Positions 1 to 8,672 of a stretch of DNA of 64,000 nt are shown one piece after another. Location: the NCBI GenBank assembly GCA_902546615.1, contig CACCKE010000004.1, positions 1-64,000 of the forward strand, read 5' to 3'. The translations under genes were made by a program, and so were the position numbers. Positions within the stretch are counted from its first letter, which is position 1; each line of letters starts with the position of its first letter. This DNA comes from an uncultured Pelagibacteraceae bacterium. Its GTDB lineage: Bacteria > Pseudomonadota > Alphaproteobacteria > Pelagibacterales > AG-422-B15. A model generated the notes under the pieces. That model saw only the letters and a list, made by a program, of their open reading frames with translations, was not told the DNA's origin and searched no databases.

Positions 1-446
1 GCATATTTTTGTACCTGTCTCATCCCGGCAATTGTTTTTCTCGTTGAATAAATTTTAACTCCATAAGGTGCTGCAATATCAACAAATTTTCTTGTTTTTG
101 TAGCAATACCAGACATGAACCCTAAAAAGTTTAAAGCTGTTCTCTCTGCAATTAATATACTTTGTGCATCACCATTTACGTCAATAATTTTATTTCCTTT
201 AACTACTTTACTTCCATCTTTCTTTAGAACTTTTATTTTAATTTTACTATTGAGCGCTTTAAATGTCTGAACAGCAAACTCAGTTCCACAGACAATTGCA
301 TTCTCTTTTGCGACTATAGAAGCTTTAAGTTTTGTTTTTTTGGAAATTAAAACTTTTGAGGTTATATCGCCATATTTACCAAAATCTTCTTTCAAAGCAA
401 TTTTGATTTTTTTCTTTATATCTTTTTTAGCTAACAAGTTTTTCAT
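1..446 (-). CDS. nadC: Nicotinate-nucleotide pyrophosphorylase (carboxylating), N-terminal part; runs off window start
   Basis: Manual translation of minus strand from ATG at 446: MKNLLAKKDIKKKIKIALKEDFGKYGDITSKVLI...ERTALNFLGFMSGIATKTRKFVDIAAPYGVKIYSTRKTIAGMRQ; NadC-type motifs; adjacent to nadB/nadA. Confidence 0.9.
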   Translation of the reverse strand, partial: MKNLLAKKDIKKKIKIALKEDFGKYGDITSKVLISKKTKLKASIVAKENAIVCGTEFAVQTFKALNSKIKIKVLKKDGSKVVKGNKIIDVNGDAQSILIAERTALNFLGFMSGIATKTRKFVDIAAPYGVKIYSTRKTIAGMRQVQKY

Positions 447-2040
447 CAACTTCTGATATAGTAGAATCCAAGATAGTTTTGATATAACCATCTATTTCTG
501 AATATTTAATATCAAAATGCTTAATAAAATCTTCATCAGTATCTTGGTAATCAGATCTTAAATGACAACCTCGACTTTCTCTTCTTAAATAAGCGCCTAT
601 GATAATAAATTTGCTAACCAAAATCATATCATTAAGTTTAGCTGAAAGGCCTTTTGACTCTCTCTCAATTTTTAGTACATCATTTAGACCCCTAATAATA
701 GAATCCTTATTTCTAACAATTCCTAAATTTCTCATCATTGAAGACCTTAATTGCCATATATATTTTTTTGCTCTTATTTTATTTTTAGTTTTCTCTTTAA
801 AAATTTTAATAAATTTAGAGCTAATATGAATATCCTTTTTAATATTCTTTTTATTTATTTCATTTGCAACAATCTTAGCAAATACAAGAGACTCTAATAG
901 TGAATTTGATGCAAGGCGATTTGCTCCATGAATACCAGTTGCAGCGACCTCTCCGCAGCACCAGAGCCCTTCAACAGAAGTCTGTCCTTTCAGATCAGTT
1001 TTTACTCCACCTATATGATAATGAGCGACAGGAATTATTGGCAGTAGGTCTCTTTCAGGATCTAAGTCTGCATTTTCACAATAGGACGAAACTTGAGGAA
1101 AACGAGCGTTAAAATTACTACCCATATGCCTGCAATCTAAAAATACTGAATTTCCTTTTTCAATTTGTTTGAATATATTTTGAGCAATAAGATCTCGTGG
1201 TGCCAACTCATTATCAGGATGAATACCAAACATAAACCTTTCTTCATCTTGATTTACAAGGTAAGCCCCTTCACCTCTAATCGCCTCAGTAGCCAAAGGA
1301 GTAGGGTCTAGGCCAAAATCAAGACCTGTTGGGTGAAATTGTACGAACTCCATGTCAGTAAGTGTCGCACCAGCATGAGATGCCAACGCCACGCCCTCTC
1401 CATAAGAACTTCGTGGGTTGGTCGTATTTGCAAAAATACCTCCTAAACCACCTGTCGCTAAAACTACATGTGAACTTTGGATAATTACATTACTGTCAGG
1501 AACATTATCGTCAGTAAATCTTCCAATTACTCCATAAATAGTATTTTTTTCAGTCATAATTCGATCAATTGAAACATTTTCTAAAACTGTTATGTGATCA
1601 CTTTTTTTTACTTTTTCAATTAAGCCGCGCATAATTTCAAGACCAGAACTATCACCTTTTGACCTTATGATTCTATTAAAGCTATGGGCACCTTCTAGTC
1701 CTAGGTTAAATGAACCATCTTCATTTTTATCAAAATTAACTCCGTATCCCTCTAAATCATCAATGATGCCTTTTGCATTATTTATAACTTCTTTAATCGC
1801 ATCGATATTCGCCAAGCCTTTTGCTGTAGTCAAAGTATCATTAATATGACTTTCATTACTGTCATCCTTTGAAACTGCCGCAGCAATCCCTCCTTGTGCC
1901 CAACTACTTGAGGTGTTAATTCCAAGTGAACTTTTAGTAATTACGCATACTTTTCTTGGCGCTAAATTGAGTGCAACAGTTAATCCCGCTACACCACCAC
2001 CCACTATTACAACATCAGGGCTATAAATAGAATCAGACAT
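427..2040 (-). CDS. nadB: L-aspartate oxidase
   Basis: FAD-binding VVIVGGGVAGLTVAL, HIGGVKTDLKGQTSVEGLWCCGEVAATGIHGANRLASNSLLE; next to nadA. Confidence 0.96.
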   Translation of the reverse strand: MSDSIYSPDVVIVGGGVAGLTVALNLAPRKVCVITKSSLGINTSSSWAQGGIAAAVSKDDSNESHINDTLTTAKGLANIDAIKEVINNAKGIIDDLEGYGVNFDKNEDGSFNLGLEGAHSFNRIIRSKGDSSGLEIMRGLIEKVKKSDHITVLENVSIDRIMTEKNTIYGVIGRFTDDNVPDSNVIIQSSHVVLATGGLGGIFANTTNPRSSYGEGVALASHAGATLTDMEFVQFHPTGLDFGLDPTPLATEAIRGEGAYLVNQDEERFMFGIHPDNELAPRDLIAQNIFKQIEKGNSVFLDCRHMGSNFNARFPQVSSYCENADLDPERDLLPIIPVAHYHIGGVKTDLKGQTSVEGLWCCGEVAATGIHGANRLASNSLLESLVFAKIVANEINKKNIKKDIHISSKFIKIFKEKTKNKIRAKKYIWQLRSSMMRNLGIVRNKDSIIRGLNDVLKIERESKGLSAKLNDMILVSKFIIIGAYLRRESRGCHLRSDYQDTDEDFIKHFDIKYSEIDGYIKTILDSTISEVDEKLVS

Positions 2041-3062
2041 TAGCTGCTTCTGCCAATTTCAAGCATACGATCAATGGAAAGACGGGCCTTATCAATAATT
2101 GCCTTATCGACTAAAATTTGATGCTGGTTAAATCGTATTGCATCATAAATTTTTTTTAGAGAAATTCTTTTCATATGAGGACATAGATTACAAGGTCTGA
2201 TAAATTCGACATTAGGATTTTCTATGGCAACATTGTCACTCATCGAGCATTCCGTAACCATAATTACCCTTCCAGGTTGATTGTCTTTTACATAATTACT
2301 CATTCCAGCCGTTGAGCCAGCGAAGTCACTTACCGCAATTACTTCAGGAGAACATTCAGGGTGAGCTAATACAACAATATCTTTGTGTTGTTTTTTATAT
2401 GCCATTATTTCATCGGCAGTAAATCTCTCATGAACCTCACATCGCCCTTTCCAAGAAATAATTTTCACATCTGTTTGAGCTGCGATATTTTTTGCAAGGT
2501 ATTCATCAGGTAGAAATATAACTTTATCAACACCTAAAGATTCTACTACATGTTTTGCATTTCCTGATGTACAGCACACATCTGTCTCTGCTTTTACATC
2601 AGCTGATGTGTTTACATATGTAACAACTGGTACGCCAGGATATTTTTGTTTTAATAATCTTATGTCTTCTGCGGTTATTGACTCAGATAAAGAACATCCT
2701 GCACGCGTATCTGGAATTAAAACATTTTTGTTTGGACTAAGAATTTTTGCTGTTTCAGCCATAAAATGAACGCCACAAACTATTATTGTATCTGCTTCAG
2801 AGTCTCTTGCCTCATAAGCCAATTTTAATGAGTCACCAACGATGTCAGAAACGCAGTGAAAGATTTCAGGTGTCTGGTAATTGTGAGTTAAAATTGCAAT
2901 ATTTTTTTCTTTTTTTAGTTTATTTATTTCATGTATGAGTGGAGCATGAAATGGCCACTCAACTTCAGGTATTATTTTCTCTACACCCTTATATAGATGA
3001 GCCGTCGCATCTTTCACTTCAGAATTAAAATCTGATGGATATTGCAAATTTTCATTCAACAT
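2040..3062 (-). CDS. nadA: Quinolinate synthase
   Basis: [27 protein letters not shown], Cys-rich C-terminus [14 protein letters not shown]. Confidence 0.96.
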   Translation of the reverse strand: MLNENLQYPSDFNSEVKDATAHLYKGVEKIIPEVEWPFHAPLIHEINKLKKEKNIAILTHNYQTPEIFHCVSDIVGDSLKLAYEARDSEADTIIVCGVHFMAETAKILSPNKNVLIPDTRAGCSLSESITAEDIRLLKQKYPGVPVVTYVNTSADVKAETDVCCTSGNAKHVVESLGVDKVIFLPDEYLAKNIAAQTDVKIISWKGRCEVHERFTADEIMAYKKQHKDIVVLAHPECSPEVIAVSDFAGSTAGMSNYVKDNQPGRVIMVTECSMSDNVAIENPNVEFIRPCNLCPHMKRISLKKIYDAIRFNQHQILVDKAIIDKARLSIDRMLEIGRSS

Positions 3063-3152
3063 AATTATTTTTTAATATAGTTTAATATTACAATTATAGT
3101 TAAATGTATATATTTCAACATATCAACAATTATAGGAAAAACATGGAAATCT

Positions 3153-3238
3153 GCCGTCGTGCTGGAATTGGTAGACAGGCTGGTTTGAGGGATCAGTGAA
3201 CATTGTTCGTGAGAGTTCGAGTCTCTCCGACGGCACCA
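3153..3238 (+). tRNA. tRNA-Leu (GAG), CCA encoded
   Basis: Acceptor GCCGTCG/CGACGGC, anticodon loop TTGAGGG, long variable arm, GTTCGAGTC T-loop, CCA end. Confidence 0.95.
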
Positions 3239-3265
3239 AAAAGTCAATCTAATGGTTTATATTAA

Positions 3266-4150
3266 ATGAAAATTCTATTTATTGGCCCTACAAGAATAGG
3301 CGATACAATTCTCTCTACTTCAATATTAAACTTTTATATTAAAAAGTTTGATCAATGCAGCATCTCAGTTGTAACAAGTTCATTTGCAAAAGATTTATAC
3401 AAATTTATGCCTCATCTTCAGGAAATAATTGTAGTTGATAAAAAAAGATTTGGCCTTCACTGGTTAAATGTAATTAAATTTTCAATTTTTAGGAGATGGG
3501 ATTTAGTGATTGATTTAAGATCATCAGCAACATCTTATTTTTTGAATACAAAAAAAAGAATGATATTTAGAGGAAACGAGCATTCACATAAAGTTATGCA
3601 ATTTAGAGAATTTTTAGATACAAAAGAAGCTCTAATTCCAGAAATATGGTATAGCCAAGAAGATGAAGATATAAGTTATAAAAAAATAAAGAATAATGAT
3701 TGCTTAATTGCAGTTGCGCCGTATTCCAATTGGCCAAAGAAGGATTGGTCACTAAATAAATATAAAAACTTATTTCAAAATGAATTTTTTAAAAACCACA
3801 CTATAATACTAACAGGTATTTCAAGAGATATTATTAATAAAAGCGAAATTGAGGAATTTATAAATACATCAGAATTAGATATAATTAATCTTTTTGATTG
3901 GGGCAATTTGAGAAATATGGTTCCCATATTTAAGAAATGCAGATTTTTTATTGGAAGTGACAGTGGTCTGATGCATCTTGCTGCATCTTCAGGGTGTAAG
4001 ACAGTTGCTCTTTTTGGACCTACGAATGATTTGGTATATGGACCATGGGGAAATCACAAAGTTATTAAATCAGATAAGGATCAAGATTATGGTCTTGAAA
4101 ATTTATCTGTTGAAAATGTTCTAAATAGCATAAAAGAATTTATAAAATGA
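3266..4150 (+). CDS. Glycosyltransferase family 9 (LPS heptosyltransferase-like)
   Basis: MKILFIGPTRIGDTILSTSIL start and FFIGSDSGLMHLAASSGCKTVALFGPTNDLVYGPWG. Confidence 0.88.
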   Translation: MKILFIGPTRIGDTILSTSILNFYIKKFDQCSISVVTSSFAKDLYKFMPHLQEIIVVDKKRFGLHWLNVIKFSIFRRWDLVIDLRSSATSYFLNTKKRMIFRGNEHSHKVMQFREFLDTKEALIPEIWYSQEDEDISYKKIKNNDCLIAVAPYSNWPKKDWSLNKYKNLFQNEFFKNHTIILTGISRDIINKSEIEEFINTSELDIINLFDWGNLRNMVPIFKKCRFFIGSDSGLMHLAASSGCKTVALFGPTNDLVYGPWGNHKVIKSDKDQDYGLENLSVENVLNSIKEFIK

Positions 4151-5457
4151 TTGATCTCATAATAAAAAATGGAAAAATTGTTACTCATAACAACGAAAAA
4201 ATAGCTGATATTGCTATTAAGAACGGAAAAATAATCAAAATTGGCAAAAAAGTTAATTTAAAGTCAAAAAATACCATTGATGCAAAGGATTTGCATATTC
4301 TACCAGGTGCTTTTGACACACAAGTTCACTTTAGAGAACCAGGCAATACTAAAAAAGAAAATCTCAAAACAGGAAGCTTAGCGGCTGTTGCAGGAGGAAT
4401 TACCTCAGTTTTTGATATGCCCAACAATAAACCAAGTATCACAACTAGAAATCTTTTTATGAAGAAACTGCAGACCGCTAAAAAGAGAATGCATTGTAAC
4501 TACGCTTTTTATTTTGGGGCTGAGAAAGATAATATTAACGAAATCAAAAAAGTTGAAAAAATTAAGGGCTGTTGCGGAGTAAAGGTTTTTGTTGGTTCTT
4601 CAACAGGCACATTGCTTGTTTCAAACCACGCTGACATTGAAAAAATTATGAGATCAACGAAGAAAATGATCTCATTCCATTCTGAAAATGAAGATCTGCT
4701 TATTAGCAGAAAAAGATATGCAAAAAAAGGGAGACCGTTAAGCCATCAAGTCTGGCGAAATGTAGATACTGCAATTACCTCAACAAAAAAGTTAATAAAA
4801 TCAGCAAATAAAAGTAAGAAGAAGATACATATTCTTCACATAACTACAGCGGAAGAAATTAAATTGCTTTTAAGAAACAGAAAATATGTTTCATTTGAAG
4901 TAACACCTCAGCATCTTGTATTGGCATCCCCAGATTGTTACCAAAAACTTGGTACATATGCTCAAATGAATCCTCCTATTAGAGGAACTAGGCATAGAAA
5001 TGTTCTAAGAAAAACTCTGCAAAAAGGTCAAATTGATATTATAGGATCAGATCATGCTCCACATTTAAAGTCTGAAAAAAATCAAACTTACCCGAATAGT
5101 CCATCAGGAATGCCAGGTGTACAAACTTTACTTCCTATCCTATTAAATGAAGTGTCGAAAAAAACAATTTCATTAAATGAAGTAGTAAAACTAACGAGCT
5201 TTAATCCTAAAAAAATATTTAGGATTAAAAATAAAGGATTAATTAAAGTTGGCTATGATGCTGATCTTACAATTGTTGACATGAATAAAACTAAGAAAGT
5301 TTTAAATAAAGATATGAAGTCCAAGTGTGGATGGACGCCTTTTAATGGTATGAAACTGAGAGGTTGGCCCGTGGGAACGATAATTAATGGTAAAGCCGTA
5401 TTTTGGAATAATAAAATAAATAAATCAGTATTTGGGAACCCAATAAGCTTTGATTAG
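4147..5457 (+). CDS. pyrC: Dihydroorotase-like amidohydrolase
   Basis: LPGAFDTQVHFREPGNTKKENLKTGSLAAVAGGITSVFDMPNNKPS, GSDHAPH; first His of HxH is Gln here. Confidence 0.85.
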   Translation: MIDLIIKNGKIVTHNNEKIADIAIKNGKIIKIGKKVNLKSKNTIDAKDLHILPGAFDTQVHFREPGNTKKENLKTGSLAAVAGGITSVFDMPNNKPSITTRNLFMKKLQTAKKRMHCNYAFYFGAEKDNINEIKKVEKIKGCCGVKVFVGSSTGTLLVSNHADIEKIMRSTKKMISFHSENEDLLISRKRYAKKGRPLSHQVWRNVDTAITSTKKLIKSANKSKKKIHILHITTAEEIKLLLRNRKYVSFEVTPQHLVLASPDCYQKLGTYAQMNPPIRGTRHRNVLRKTLQKGQIDIIGSDHAPHLKSEKNQTYPNSPSGMPGVQTLLPILLNEVSKKTISLNEVVKLTSFNPKKIFRIKNKGLIKVGYDADLTIVDMNKTKKVLNKDMKSKCGWTPFNGMKLRGWPVGTIINGKAVFWNNKINKSVFGNPISFD

Positions 5458-6227
5458 CTACGAGCAATAAAAGAAGCATTTTTAAAATTCTTCTTGCCAT
5501 AATGCAGAATTTTACGATCTAAAGTTCTTATTCTTCCTCCAGCAAATCTCAATATAGCGTCTCCAGCTGCTGTATCCCATTCCATTGTAGTCCCAAACCG
5601 AGGATATACATTTGCTACACCATGTGCGATGTAACATAATTTTATTGAACTACCTGAACGTATTATTTTATTAGCATTGAATCTACGAAAAATCATTTTT
5701 TTTGCCTTTTCTATTTCACTTTCAGCAAGTGAGTGAGATCTACTTAAAATAACAATATTTTTATTTCTTTTTTTAACTTTAATTTTTCTTGTATTTGTAA
5801 GTTGTCCTTTTTTACTTAATTTTGAGAAATAAGATTTTTTATCTTTTGTGAAATAAAGCTTATTTTTAGTAGGCATATAAATAATCCCAAAAACAGGTTT
5901 TTTATTTTCAATAAGTCCAATATTTACAGTAAATTCACCATTACCTTTTAAAAATTCTTTTGTTCCATCTAATGGGTCTACTAACCAAAATTTTTTTGCA
6001 GCTTTACCTTTTTTAACTTGCTCTTCGGAAACAATAGAAATATCAGGAAAATGAAGCTTCAAGCCCTTACAAATTATATCATTCGCTCTGATATCTGCAT
6101 TTGTTACGGGCGTATTATCAGACTTGTATTTTTTAGTTACCTTTTTTTTATAGATTTTGATGATTTCAATGCCAGCAAGATGAACGATCTTAATTAATTC
6201 ATCAAGTTTTTCAGGTGTTATCTTCAT
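5454..6227 (-). CDS. cysQ: 3'(2'),5'-bisphosphate nucleotidase (inositol monophosphatase superfamily)
   Basis: WLVDPLDGTKEFLKGNGEFTVNIGLIE and MEWDTAAGDAIL motifs. Confidence 0.92.
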   Translation of the reverse strand: MKITPEKLDELIKIVHLAGIEIIKIYKKKVTKKYKSDNTPVTNADIRANDIICKGLKLHFPDISIVSEEQVKKGKAAKKFWLVDPLDGTKEFLKGNGEFTVNIGLIENKKPVFGIIYMPTKNKLYFTKDKKSYFSKLSKKGQLTNTRKIKVKKRNKNIVILSRSHSLAESEIEKAKKMIFRRFNANKIIRSGSSIKLCYIAHGVANVYPRFGTTMEWDTAAGDAILRFAGGRIRTLDRKILHYGKKNFKNASFIARS

Positions 6228-6301
6228 ATAAGGAGTAATGCTTGCAAAATAGACAATAAGACAAATATATTATACATACCAGAGCAAAATTAATAAATCA
6301 T

Positions 6302-7396
6302 ATGGAAAACAACGTTAATCACATCAAAGGAAATAATCCTATTGTAGTCGCCATGTCAGGCGGGGTTGACTCTTCAGTAGCTGCAGCACTAATGAACAAG
6401 GATTATGATGATGTAATAGGTGTCACTCTAAGACTATATGATGAAAAAAAAGTTGCAAACTCGAAAACATGTTGTTCGGGCGCGGATATTATGGATGCGA
6501 AAAAAATAGCTAACACTATAACTATTCCACATTATGTTTTTGATTATGAAGAAATATTTAAAAAAAATGTTATAGAGCCTTTTATTAATGAATACAAATC
6601 AGGGAGAACCCCAATACCTTGTATTAACTGTAATGAAAAAGTAAAGTTTCTAGATCTTCTGTCTTTTGCAAGAGAAATTAATGCGAAGTCATTAGTAACA
6701 GGACATTACATAAAAAAGGTAAAAATAGATAATGAGTGGAGATTGTACATTCCTCAAGATAGAGACCGAGATCAGTCTTATTTTCTTTTTACAATGAAAA
6801 AAGACGATCTGGATCTCATCGAATTTCCTTTAGGTGATTACAAGAAAGATGAGATCAGGGATTTAGCTTTTAAATTAAACTTACACGTATTTGATAAAAG
6901 TGATAGTCAAGATATTTGTTTTATACCTGATGGAGACTATAAAAAGTTTATAAATAAAAATACTGAAAGTAATGAAGGTGATGTTGTAGATGTCAACGGA
7001 AATGTACTTAATAAACATGATGGTATTCAAAACTTTACAATTGGACAAAGAAGAGGTTTAGGAGTTTCACAGGATGAGCCCCTTTATGTAAAAAAAATTG
7101 ATAAAGATAAAAATAGAGTCATTGTAGCAAATAAGGATAATATAAGTTCCTCAATTATATATGTTGAAAAAGTAAACTTAATTACAAAAAATTTACCTAA
7201 GAATCTATGTGTAAGAGTCAGATCAACTGGAAAATTATTAGATGCAAAAATAGAAATCCATAAGAAGAATGAAGCAAAAATTTCTCTCGCAACTCCGGAA
7301 ACAGCTGTATCACCAGGTCAGGCCTGCGTTTTTTATTGTAAAGATGAATTAGGTACACGACTTTTGGGAGGCGGTTGGATCCATTCGACAAATTAG
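6302..7396 (+). CDS. mnmA: tRNA-specific 2-thiouridylase MnmA
   Basis: VVAMSGGVDSSVAAALM, GRTPIPCINCNEKVKF, DSQDICFIP, FTIGQRRGL. Confidence 0.96.
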   Translation: MENNVNHIKGNNPIVVAMSGGVDSSVAAALMNKDYDDVIGVTLRLYDEKKVANSKTCCSGADIMDAKKIANTITIPHYVFDYEEIFKKNVIEPFINEYKSGRTPIPCINCNEKVKFLDLLSFAREINAKSLVTGHYIKKVKIDNEWRLYIPQDRDRDQSYFLFTMKKDDLDLIEFPLGDYKKDEIRDLAFKLNLHVFDKSDSQDICFIPDGDYKKFINKNTESNEGDVVDVNGNVLNKHDGIQNFTIGQRRGLGVSQDEPLYVKKIDKDKNRVIVANKDNISSSIIYVEKVNLITKNLPKNLCVRVRSTGKLLDAKIEIHKKNEAKISLATPETAVSPGQACVFYCKDELGTRLLGGGWIHSTN

Positions 7397-7423
7397 CAAT
7401 ATTGTATATTATGGCTCATCTTT

Positions 7424-7500
7424 GGCGGGGTAGCTCAGTTGGTTAGAGCGGAGGAATCATAATCCTTAGGTCGGGGGTTCAAATCCCTCTCCCGCTACCA
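7424..7500 (+). tRNA. tRNA-Met (CAT), elongator type, CCA encoded
   Basis: GGCGGGG acceptor, GAGGA-ATCATAA-TCCTT anticodon arm, GGTTCAAATCC T-arm, CCCGCTACCA. Confidence 0.94.
7456..7500 (+). repeat. attL-like copy of 45-bp perfect direct repeat (3' half of tRNA-Met from anticodon loop to CCA)
   Basis: ATCATAATCCTTAGGTCGGGGGTTCAAATCCCTCTCCCGCTACCA identical to 8673-8717. Confidence 0.97.
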
Positions 7501-7565
7501 AATTTAGCCTAGTTTTTCGGGCAAGTTTCCTTTTACAAAAAAAACCGAATAATCAAACAAGCAAT

Positions 7566-7585
7566 GTTGGTACAGTTTTGGTACA
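7566..7585 (+). repeat. Left subterminal repeat GTTGGTACAGTTTTGGTACA (possible integrase arm-type site)
   Basis: 19/20 identical to 8509-8528; contains TTGGTACA twice. Confidence 0.8.
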
Positions 7586-7627
7586 ACTGGTGCGGTTGGT
7601 GCTATTTAAAACTGCAAAAAAAGAGTA

Positions 7628-7643
7628 GGGGTTTGCAAACCCC
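7628..7643. repeat. Perfect 16-bp palindrome GGGGTTTGCAAACCCC
   Basis: Direct reading of AGGGGTTTGCAAACCCCCCT. Confidence 0.85.
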
Positions 7644-7723
7644 CCTATATATACAGTTGCCCCCGTATTTTAGATTGATGGAGTGGGACTTGATTTTATT
7701 TAAAAATAAATTAATGTTTTCTT

Positions 7724-8173
7724 ATGAAAACACTTCATATTCATATTGGTGTAAAAAATATTCAAGATAGTGTAAATTTTTATAGTACCTTATTTAAAAC
7801 TGAGCCAACTAAGTTAAAAACTGATTACGCTCAGTGGATACTCAATGATCCAAAAATCAATCTCTCAATTTCAACAAGAGATGCTGATCAAGGTATAGAT
7901 CACCTTGGTATTCAGGTTGATGAACAATCAGAGTTAGAAAATATTAGAACAAGTCTCTCTGAAGCAGATTTATCTACTTATAATGATGGTAAGACAGTCT
8001 GCTGTTATGCAAAATCTGACAAATCTTGGGTAACAGATCCAAGTGGCATTGCTTGGGAGGCTTTTCGAACTACAGATCATTCTAATACTTTTTATAAAGA
8101 CAATAATGATAAAACTGAAATTGATAGTTTAGAAACTTTAACTACTAGCAACTCAGGCTCTGCTTGTTGTTAA
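7724..8173 (+). CDS. ArsI/CadI-family VOC (glyoxalase-fold) metal/metalloid resistance protein
   Basis: MKTLHIHIGVKNIQDSVNFYSTLFKTEPTKLKTDYAQWILNDPKINLSISTR...DHLGIQVD...VCCYAKSDKSWVTDPSGIAWEAF...GSACC; CCYA dithiol motif and C-terminal Cys pair as in this family. Confidence 0.88.
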   Translation: MKTLHIHIGVKNIQDSVNFYSTLFKTEPTKLKTDYAQWILNDPKINLSISTRDADQGIDHLGIQVDEQSELENIRTSLSEADLSTYNDGKTVCCYAKSDKSWVTDPSGIAWEAFRTTDHSNTFYKDNNDKTEIDSLETLTTSNSGSACC

Positions 8174-8201
8174 ACAAATACTATGTATTAAATCTCTTAG
8201 G

Positions 8202-8411
8202 CTAGTTTAATAATTGATTTGCAATCTTACTTTGCTTCTCAGCTAACTTCAAACTGTTCTCAAAGTCTTTCTGCCTGTAGTGTTTATCAATCACACCAAC
8301 AGTTCTGTTTTGCAATAAGTCTGATACAAAGTAATCACTATCTGCATCAGGTTTATAATTAATCGCATTCTCATACTTAATTTGAATCTTCTTGTTATGG
8401 TTTTGACTCAT
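8202..8411 (-). CDS. Small 69-aa ORF; possible C-terminal remnant of a tyrosine recombinase
   Basis: Segment LLQNRTVGVIDKHYRQKDFENSLKLAEKQ resembles recombinase box II (LLGHxxxxxTxxHY) and the Tyr nucleophile; in-frame TAG upstream of the ATG. Confidence 0.4.
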   Translation of the reverse strand: MSQNHNKKIQIKYENAINYKPDADSDYFVSDLLQNRTVGVIDKHYRQKDFENSLKLAEKQSKIANQLLN

Positions 8412-8473
8412 GTGACTCTGTAAATTAATACCCCTCTAATTTGTTAAATTTGAAAGAATAAACACTATTGTTT

Positions 8474-8493
8474 CTATACGGTTCTATATGGTT
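8474..8493 (+). repeat. Tandem 10-bp direct repeat CTATACGGTT/CTATATGGTT
   Basis: Direct reading; 9/10 identical, back to back. Confidence 0.7.
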
Positions 8494-8508
8494 ATTCCTA
8501 CTGTTACA

Positions 8509-8528
8509 GTTGGTACACTTTTGGTACA
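8509..8528 (+). repeat. Right subterminal repeat GTTGGTACACTTTTGGTACA (possible integrase arm-type site)
   Basis: 19/20 identical to 7566-7585, same orientation. Confidence 0.8.
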
Positions 8529-8672
8529 CAATCTATTGATGGTGATTAGACTCCATTCGATTCTACAGATCAAGAACAAACTTTGATATATGTAAGGTAT
8601 TGTAAGATTTTACAGGTACGACTCAATTACTTCAGTAGCTTAATAGTTTTGCAATAATGGAACTTTTTTATT

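Noticed and set aside
3065-3247. 60-aa minus-strand ORF
   Set aside because: Lies antisense across tRNA-Leu and extends into the gap before nadA; typical tRNA-antisense artefact (WCRRRDSNS).
7564-7770. 68-aa plus-strand ORF inside the tRNA-Met element
   Set aside because: Reads through the repeat and palindrome DNA and overlaps the well-supported ArsI/CadI-like gene in another frame; low-complexity composition.
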